From Oscillospiraceae bacterium (GTDB lineage: Bacteria > Bacillota > Clostridia > Oscillospirales > Ruminococcaceae): DNA of 11,020 nucleotides. How positions within the stretch are numbered: the first letter of the stretch is position 1; the number at the start of each line of letters is the position of its first letter. This document shows, piece after piece, positions 6,601 to 11,020 of this stretch. A program made the translations under genes and the position numbers. Location: the NCBI GenBank assembly GCA_016302655.1, contig JAEDNF010000030.1:1-11020 (forward strand), given 5' to 3'. Under the pieces are notes generated by a model, which was not told the origin of the DNA, made no database searches, and saw only the letters and a list, made by a program, of their open reading frames with translations.

Positions 6601-7372
6601 GAATACTTTTTTGATAACTATGGCTGTTGTACTTGGTATAACAGCTTTTTCTTTCCCCGTTTCGGCGAATGTTTCCGCAAGCGAAGATACGGCAACAGAC
6701 ATCAGCGTAAATGACAGCATTGAGAGTAAAACGCCGCTTACGCCAAAAGGCAATTTAACGACCGTTGACGATGTTCATCAGGTCTGCGATGAGGATACGA
6801 TTGAAGATAAGCAGTTTATTACCGTACAGACAAAGAACGGCAATACATTCTACATCATCATAGACCGCAGCGGTGACAGTGAAAATGTTTATTTCTTAAA
6901 TGCCGTTGATGAAACGGATTTAATGGCACTTATGGAAGATGAGCAAAAAGCGGCTGTTACTGCTGCCGCAACTTGCACCTGCACCGAGAAATGCGAGGTT
7001 GGCAGCGTAAACACTGATTGTGCGGTTTGTTCAAAAAACAAGGATAACTGTATAGCACAGGCAGCAGCTACCCCTGTTCCCGATGAGAAAGAACAGCCGG
7101 CAGAAAAGAAGCAAAATACAACAATGCCGTTTGCTATACTCGTTCTGTTTGCATTGTTCGGCGCAGGAGGAGCGTTCTATTGGTTTAAGATTAAAAACAA
7201 GAAATCAAGCACAAAGGGTGACACCGATCCCAATGACTTGTTTGAGGAGGACGAGGACTACGAAACAGAGGACGAAGATACCGAGGTAGAAACGGAAGCA
7301 GAGCCTGATTATGAGATTGAGGACGAGGACAGCGAAATATCCGATGACGAAAGAGAGGATTTGAAAGAATGA
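6590..7372 (+). CDS. DUF4366 (CD1107 family) secreted membrane-anchored protein
   Basis: From ATG 6590 this is a 260-aa protein. It starts with a signal peptide (about 1-25: MRFKNTF, a hydrophobic core, then FPVSA). The DUF4366-like ectodomain follows, including KNGNTFYIIIDRS and VYFLNAVDE stretches typical of the family. A cysteine cluster holds Cys129, 131, 135, 144, 147 and 154. One transmembrane helix (about 179-202) precedes a basic stop-transfer (KIKNKK) and a strongly acidic cytoplasmic tail (about 213-260). The family is of unknown function but always accompanies the CD1108 and DUF4315 genes in Tn1549/CTn elements. The six cysteines may form disulfides or bind metal outside the cell. 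It overlaps the DUF4315 gene by 11 nt and topB by 4 nt (ATGA). Confidence 0.87.
   Translation: MRFKNTFLITMAVVLGITAFSFPVSANVSASEDTATDISVNDSIESKTPLTPKGNLTTVDDVHQVCDEDTIEDKQFITVQTKNGNTFYIIIDRSGDSENVYFLNAVDETDLMALMEDEQKAAVTAAATCTCTEKCEVGSVNTDCAVCSKNKDNCIAQAAATPVPDEKEQPAEKKQNTTMPFAILVLFALFGAGGAFYWFKIKNKKSSTKGDTDPNDLFEEDEDYETEDEDTEVETEAEPDYEIEDEDSEISDDEREDLKE
7256..7330 (+). repeat. Degenerate repeat encoding the acidic DUF4366 tail
   Basis: DYETEDED (residues 223-230) recurs as DYEIEDED (240-247), 17 residues later. At the DNA level GAGGACGAGGAC occurs at 7247-7258 and again at 7319-7330. This looks like an old 51-nt tandem duplication, or convergent low-complexity acidic sequence. Confidence 0.5.
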
Positions 7373-9528
7373 AGTTAGTAATTGCAGAAAAACCTTCAGT
7401 AGCAAAAACAATTGCAAAAGTAATCGGAGCTTCAAAACACAATGACGGATACCTATCAGGGGGCGGCTATGCCGTCTCTTGGTGCTTCGGTCATTTGGCA
7501 GAGCTTGCACAGGCTGAAAGCTATAATGAGAGCTACGGGAAGTGGAAACATTCGGATTTGCCGATTATTCCCGACACATGGCAGTACGCGGTAAGCGAGG
7601 ATAAAAGAAAACAGTTTGAAATCATATCAAATTTAATGCACGATAAAAGCGTTACAGAGGTAATTAACGCCTGTGATGCCGGACGTGAAGGTGAATTGAT
7701 TTTCAGAACGGTGTTTAACCTTGCCGGATGCAGTAAACCTATGAAGCGTTTATGGATTTCCTCTATGGAGGATACGGCTATAAAGGACGCTTTTAATAAT
7801 CTCCGTCCCGGCAGTGAATATGACGCACTGTATAACGCTGCTTTATGCCGAAGTAAGGCAGACTGGCTTGTTGGTATAAATGCGACAAGATTGTTTTCCG
7901 TACTGTATCACAGAACACTAAACGTCGGCAGAGTAATCTCACCCACACTTGCTATGATTGTACAGCGTGAAGCTGAAATCAAAGCCTTTAAGAGCGAACC
8001 GTTCTATAAGGTGTTTCTTGATTTTGATGGGTTTAAAGCAGAAAGCGAACGCTTTGCCGATGAAGAAAGTGCAGCAGCTGTTGCACAAATTTGCAACAAT
8101 GAAGAAGCAGTAGTTAAAGCTGTAGAACGCAAGGAAAAGAGCGAAAAAGCTCCTACACTCTACGACCTGACTACGCTTCAGAGAGAAGCTAACAGAACGT
8201 TGGGTTATACTGCTCAGCAAACACTTGATTACCTTCAATCCTTGTATGAAAAGAAGCTCTGCACCTATCCGAGAACAGACAGCAAATTTCTTACTGAGGA
8301 TATGAAAAATACCGTAAATGAGATTGTCGCAATAGCCGCTGATGTTCTTGGTTTAGTGTCCCCAAACAGCATTGATAAGGATAAGGTTTGCAACAATAAA
8401 AAGGTGTCCGACCATCATGCAATTATCCTTACAAAGAGCGTTAAAAACACTGATACCCATTCTCTCCTTGCAGGAGAGCAGGAAATCTTAAAGCTTATAG
8501 CAAAGAGAACACTTTGTGCTGTCAGCGAACCGTATGTATATACAGAAACATCAGCCGTGATTTGTTGTGGAGGCAAGGAATTTAACGCCAAAGGCAAATC
8601 GGTTATCAATCTTGGGTGGAAAGCCTTTGTTAAAACAGATGAAGGAGATAACAATCTGCCTAACCTCGGCGAAGGACAGTCGTTAATTACAAATTATATA
8701 TCTGTTAAAGAGGGCAAAACAACTCCTCCGAAGCATTTTACAGAGGACACAATACTTTTCGCAATGGAAAATGCGGGTGCAAACGATATTCCCGATGAAG
8801 CCTTTTCGGGGTACCCCGCGCAAGCGGGCTTGCGTGGGGAAAAGGAGGAACAACAAAGCGGAGTGGCTACCCGCCAAACGGTGGGTGTAACGGAGCGGAG
8901 TTTGTTCCGACGCGGTTTAGGAACTCCGGCTACAAGGGCGGCTATCATTGAAAAGCTCGTTTCGGTGGGTTTTGTTACAAGAACAAAGGGACAGAAAAAT
9001 GTAAATCTTATACCTGAAGGCATTGGTGCTTCTCTCATAACAATACTTCCGGAGGAATTACAGTCCCCACTATTGACGGCACAATGGGAACAGCAGTTGC
9101 TTTTGATTGAAAAGGGCGAAATAAACCCCGATGATTTTATGTCTGCGATTGAGAATATGGTGAATACTCTTGTCCGTGATTACAAGGTAATTGACGGAGC
9201 TGAGGTGTTATTCCCATCAGGGCGAGAAGTTGTCGGCAAATGTCCTCGCTGCGGCAGTAATGTTACAGAGAGCAAAAAAGGCTACTTCTGTGAAAAGAAT
9301 AATTGCAGATTTGCTCTGTGGAAAGACAATCGCTTCTTAACCTCAAAGAGAGTGAGCTTGTCATCTAAAATGGCTGAAAAGCTGCTTAAAGACAGCAAAG
9401 CCTACGTCAGTGGGATTTATTCAGAAAAAACAGGTAAAAAGTACGATGCTTTTATCGTTATGACCGATGATGGGACAAAAACAACATTCGGTCTTGATTT
9501 TACGAAAGGAGGTACTTTAAATGGCTGA
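7369..9528 (+). CDS. topB: DNA topoisomerase III (type IA), with in-frame structured insert
   Basis: This 719-aa type IA topoisomerase relaxes or decatenates DNA by cutting one strand through a tyrosine. The Toprim domain (about 1-150) has IAEKPSVAK near the N-terminus and the metal-binding motif DAGREGE at 103-109. The catalytic Tyr300 lies in TYPRTDS. Conserved TLQREANR precedes it and GLGTPATRA follows at 516-524. A four-cysteine zinc ribbon is at Cys625, 628, 641 and 646 (C-x2-C-x12-C-x4-C). Residues 479-514 are an unusual insert just before GLGTPATR, coded by hairpin-forming DNA. ICEs of this family usually carry topB beside the transfer genes, probably to help strand handling. It starts in an ATGA overlap with the DUF4366 gene and ends overlapping the next gene by 8 nt. 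The frame is intact. Confidence 0.96.
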   Translation: MKLVIAEKPSVAKTIAKVIGASKHNDGYLSGGGYAVSWCFGHLAELAQAESYNESYGKWKHSDLPIIPDTWQYAVSEDKRKQFEIISNLMHDKSVTEVINACDAGREGELIFRTVFNLAGCSKPMKRLWISSMEDTAIKDAFNNLRPGSEYDALYNAALCRSKADWLVGINATRLFSVLYHRTLNVGRVISPTLAMIVQREAEIKAFKSEPFYKVFLDFDGFKAESERFADEESAAAVAQICNNEEAVVKAVERKEKSEKAPTLYDLTTLQREANRTLGYTAQQTLDYLQSLYEKKLCTYPRTDSKFLTEDMKNTVNEIVAIAADVLGLVSPNSIDKDKVCNNKKVSDHHAIILTKSVKNTDTHSLLAGEQEILKLIAKRTLCAVSEPYVYTETSAVICCGGKEFNAKGKSVINLGWKAFVKTDEGDNNLPNLGEGQSLITNYISVKEGKTTPPKHFTEDTILFAMENAGANDIPDEAFSGYPAQAGLRGEKEEQQSGVATRQTVGVTERSLFRRGLGTPATRAAIIEKLVSVGFVTRTKGQKNVNLIPEGIGASLITILPEELQSPLLTAQWEQQLLLIEKGEINPDDFMSAIENMVNTLVRDYKVIDGAEVLFPSGREVVGKCPRCGSNVTESKKGYFCEKNNCRFALWKDNRFLTSKRVSLSSKMAEKLLKDSKAYVSGIYSEKTGKKYDAFIVMTDDGTKTTFGLDFTKGGTLNG
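8803..8910 (+). repeat. In-frame palindromic insert inside topB
   Basis: About 108 nt (36 codons; ends uncertain by a few nt) interrupt topB between IPDEA and RGLGTPATR, where relatives usually have two to four residues. By my count the insert is about 60% G+C, above its surroundings. It contains the palindrome CGGGGTACCCCG (8807-8818). Hairpin A has 11 bp with one wobble, 8814-8824 with 8829-8839, loop CGGG. AAAAGGAGG follows at 8840-8848. Hairpin B has an outer 7-bp stem GGAACAA/TTGTTCC (8847-8853 with 8902-8908) and an inner 7-bp stem with one wobble (8869-8875 with 8880-8886, loop AAAC). GCGGAG repeats on both sides of the inner stem (8858-8863, 8895-8900). Structure dominates over protein content, which suggests a mobile palindromic element that keeps the reading frame. 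Confidence 0.75.
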
Positions 9529-11020
9529 TAACAAGAAAACAGAGGTAACTCAGCCTGCGGAGGAAAAGAAGACAAACAAGCAGCGGTTAAAGGATATTAC
9601 CGACAGCATTGAAAACGGAATAAAAGAATTGTTTGAATCGGATAAGTATCAGCAGTATCTTCAGACTATGAGCCGTTTTCACCGCTACAGTGTAAATAAC
9701 CAAATGCTTATTTATATGCAAAATCCTAATGCTACACTTGTTGCCGGCTTTAATAAATGGCATGACCAATTCGGGCGCAATGTGAAAAAGGGCGAAAAAG
9801 GCATTAAGATTATTGCCCCTACTCCCTACAAGAAAAAGATTGAGGAAACAAAGCTTGATCCCGATACCAAATTGCCTATTCTTGATGATAACGGTAATGA
9901 GGTTAAGGTTGAAAAGGAAATTCAAATCCCGATGTTCAGAGTTGTATCTGTATTCGATGTAAGTCAAACCGCCGGAAAACCCTTGCCGCAGCTTGCAAGC
10001 GATTTATCGGGTAATGTGCAGAATTATGATGCGTTTTTAGAAGCAATAAAGCGCAGCTCGTCCGTTCCCATAACCTTTGAGCCGATAAGCAATGCGGATG
10101 GGTATTTCTCTCTTGATGAGCAGAAAATCGTTATCCGCGATGGTATGAGTGAGGTTCAGACGGTATCGGCACTTTTACATGAGCTGGCACATTCCAAACT
10201 TCATAACAGAACAAAGGATGATAAGGTTCAGACTGATGAACAGGATGCAGATAAGCCCAAGCTCGACCGAAACACAGAAGAAGTTCAAGCAGAAAGTATC
10301 TCATTTGCGGTATGTGCGTATTACGGTATTAAAACCGAGGAAAACAGCTTTGGATATATTGCTTCGTGGAGCAATGGCAAGAAGCTGTCGGAGCTGAGAG
10401 AGTCTCTTGAAACAATTAACAAGACCTCAAACATAATGATTACCGACATAGACAAGCACTACGCAGAAATCAGAAAAGAACGAGGTCTTGACAATGAGCA
10501 GCTTGACCTAGACGAAGCAATGTTTGAAAACAGTATCAATTATTTGCATATACAGAAAACAGCTGATAATGCGTGGGATTATTCTGTTTACGATAAGGAA
10601 ACATTGAAACTCGTTGATGGCGGTCAGATAGACAATCCCGATATGAAGCTCGAACAGGTAAAGGAGCAGATTATATCCGAGTATGAAGTTAAACTGCCAT
10701 ATGGTGAGCCAATGCCTGACAGTGAGAAAAACAGACTTCTTGACGATATTTCCGAAAAGGCATTATCACAAATGTCTGTGGATTTACCCGATCCCAACAT
10801 CACATTAGCAGATATGAACGCATACGGATACAGCTATGAAAATATGTTGCCGCTTACAAAGGATGTGGCACAGAAGCTGTTTGATATGGACGCGGCAGTG
10901 TATATGCTCCACTATGATAATACCGAGTCAATGGTATTGGATACAAGTGAGATTGAAGCGTTTGACGGTATTTTCGGCATAGAAAAAGCAGATTGGGAAG
11001 CTGTTAAGGAAAATTATCTG
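9521..11020 (+). CDS. ArdC-like / HELAH metallopeptidase / YodL-domain protein (3' end missing)
   Basis: The frame is open to the window end, giving 500 codons without a stop. Residues about 20-150 match the ArdC N-terminal (DUF1738-type) ssDNA-binding domain. They include YSVNNQMLIYMQNP near 56-69, then FNKWHDQFGRNVKKGEKGIKI. A zinc-metallopeptidase-like segment follows with HELAH at 220-224 and a candidate third ligand Glu258 in QAESISFAV, as in ImmA/IrrE-like domains. Residues about 424-500 (ITLADMNAYGY to GIFGIEKADW) look like the YodL domain of Tn1549-type proteins. ArdC proteins protect incoming single-stranded DNA, so a role in establishing the element in the recipient is inferred. ATG 9521 follows AAAGGAGGT at 9505-9513 and overlaps topB by 8 nt. 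Further domains probably lie beyond the window. Confidence 0.88.
   Translation, partial: MADNKKTEVTQPAEEKKTNKQRLKDITDSIENGIKELFESDKYQQYLQTMSRFHRYSVNNQMLIYMQNPNATLVAGFNKWHDQFGRNVKKGEKGIKIIAPTPYKKKIEETKLDPDTKLPILDDNGNEVKVEKEIQIPMFRVVSVFDVSQTAGKPLPQLASDLSGNVQNYDAFLEAIKRSSSVPITFEPISNADGYFSLDEQKIVIRDGMSEVQTVSALLHELAHSKLHNRTKDDKVQTDEQDADKPKLDRNTEEVQAESISFAVCAYYGIKTEENSFGYIASWSNGKKLSELRESLETINKTSNIMITDIDKHYAEIRKERGLDNEQLDLDEAMFENSINYLHIQKTADNAWDYSVYDKETLKLVDGGQIDNPDMKLEQVKEQIISEYEVKLPYGEPMPDSEKNRLLDDISEKALSQMSVDLPDPNITLADMNAYGYSYENMLPLTKDVAQKLFDMDAAVYMLHYDNTESMVLDTSEIEAFDGIFGIEKADWEAVKENYL

Noticed and set aside
8840..8865. Internal translation start in topB: AAAAGGAGG followed by in-frame GTG 8863
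   Set aside because: The gap of 14 nt is longer than usual and the GTG lies in a stretch that can fold, so a separate C-terminal topB product is not supported.
8694..9038. Antisense open frames opposite the topB insert
   Set aside because: They arise from the structured G+C-rich insert and the coding strand of topB. No ribosome site or family resemblance was seen.
1..11020. tRNA, rRNA, CRISPR array, insertion sequence or attachment site
   Set aside because: No cloverleaf or rRNA signature, no regularly spaced direct repeats, no transposase or integrase gene and no paired terminal repeats were seen. The element's ends lie outside the window.

Overview
This window is a stretch of the conjugation module of an integrative and conjugative element (ICE) of the Tn1549 / Clostridioides difficile CTn type. 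All recognisable genes are on the + strand, tightly packed, and most are preceded by a strong AAGGAGG-type ribosome binding site. Base composition is moderately AT-rich. The strong Shine-Dalgarno sites, the use of TTG and GTG starts, and the gene families (Maff2, PrgI, CD1108, DUF4315, CD1107/DUF4366) point to a low-to-medium G+C Firmicute of the class Clostridia, most likely a gut Oscillospiraceae or Lachnospiraceae relative. The species cannot be fixed from this sequence.

Layout: (i) 1-72, the tail of an unrecognised gene, then a non-coding leader (73-191) with a weak hairpin and a possible promoter. (ii) 192-407, a small two-helix Maff2 protein (pilin-like candidate), followed by a strong intrinsic terminator (422-453) and two further perfect hairpins (465-507) before the next gene. 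(iii) 535-4158, the core type IV secretion genes: TrbL/VirB6-like channel protein, PrgI/VirB3-like membrane protein and VirB4 ATPase. The VirB4 start is placed at a TTG inside the end of prgI. (iv) 4224-4631, an unrecognised 135-aa protein with an acidic tail. (v) 4669-7372, a cell-wall/envelope cluster: a membrane-anchored NlpC/P60 peptidoglycan hydrolase (CD1108 family), a small coiled-coil DUF4315 protein, and a secreted, membrane-anchored DUF4366 (CD1107 family) protein with a very acidic cytoplasmic tail. (vi) 7369-11020, DNA processing: topoisomerase III (topB), then the first 500 codons of an ArdC-like ssDNA-binding protein with an HELAH metallopeptidase motif and a YodL-like region, which runs off the window.

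Together these genes would build the mating channel (Maff2, TrbL, PrgI, VirB4), open the donor wall (NlpC/P60), and handle the transferred strand (TopB, ArdC-like). The relaxase, coupling protein, integrase and attachment sites are not in the window.

The most unusual item is a roughly 105-110-nt, G+C-rich, in-frame insert in topB (about 8803-8910). It is almost entirely made of two RNA-type hairpins and carries a perfect Shine-Dalgarno sequence. It sits directly before the conserved GLGTPATR motif. A similarly organised pair of hairpins, also next to an AAAGGAGG, lies in the maff2-trbL gap (465-526). The two may be members of one dispersed palindromic repeat family that can live both between and inside genes.
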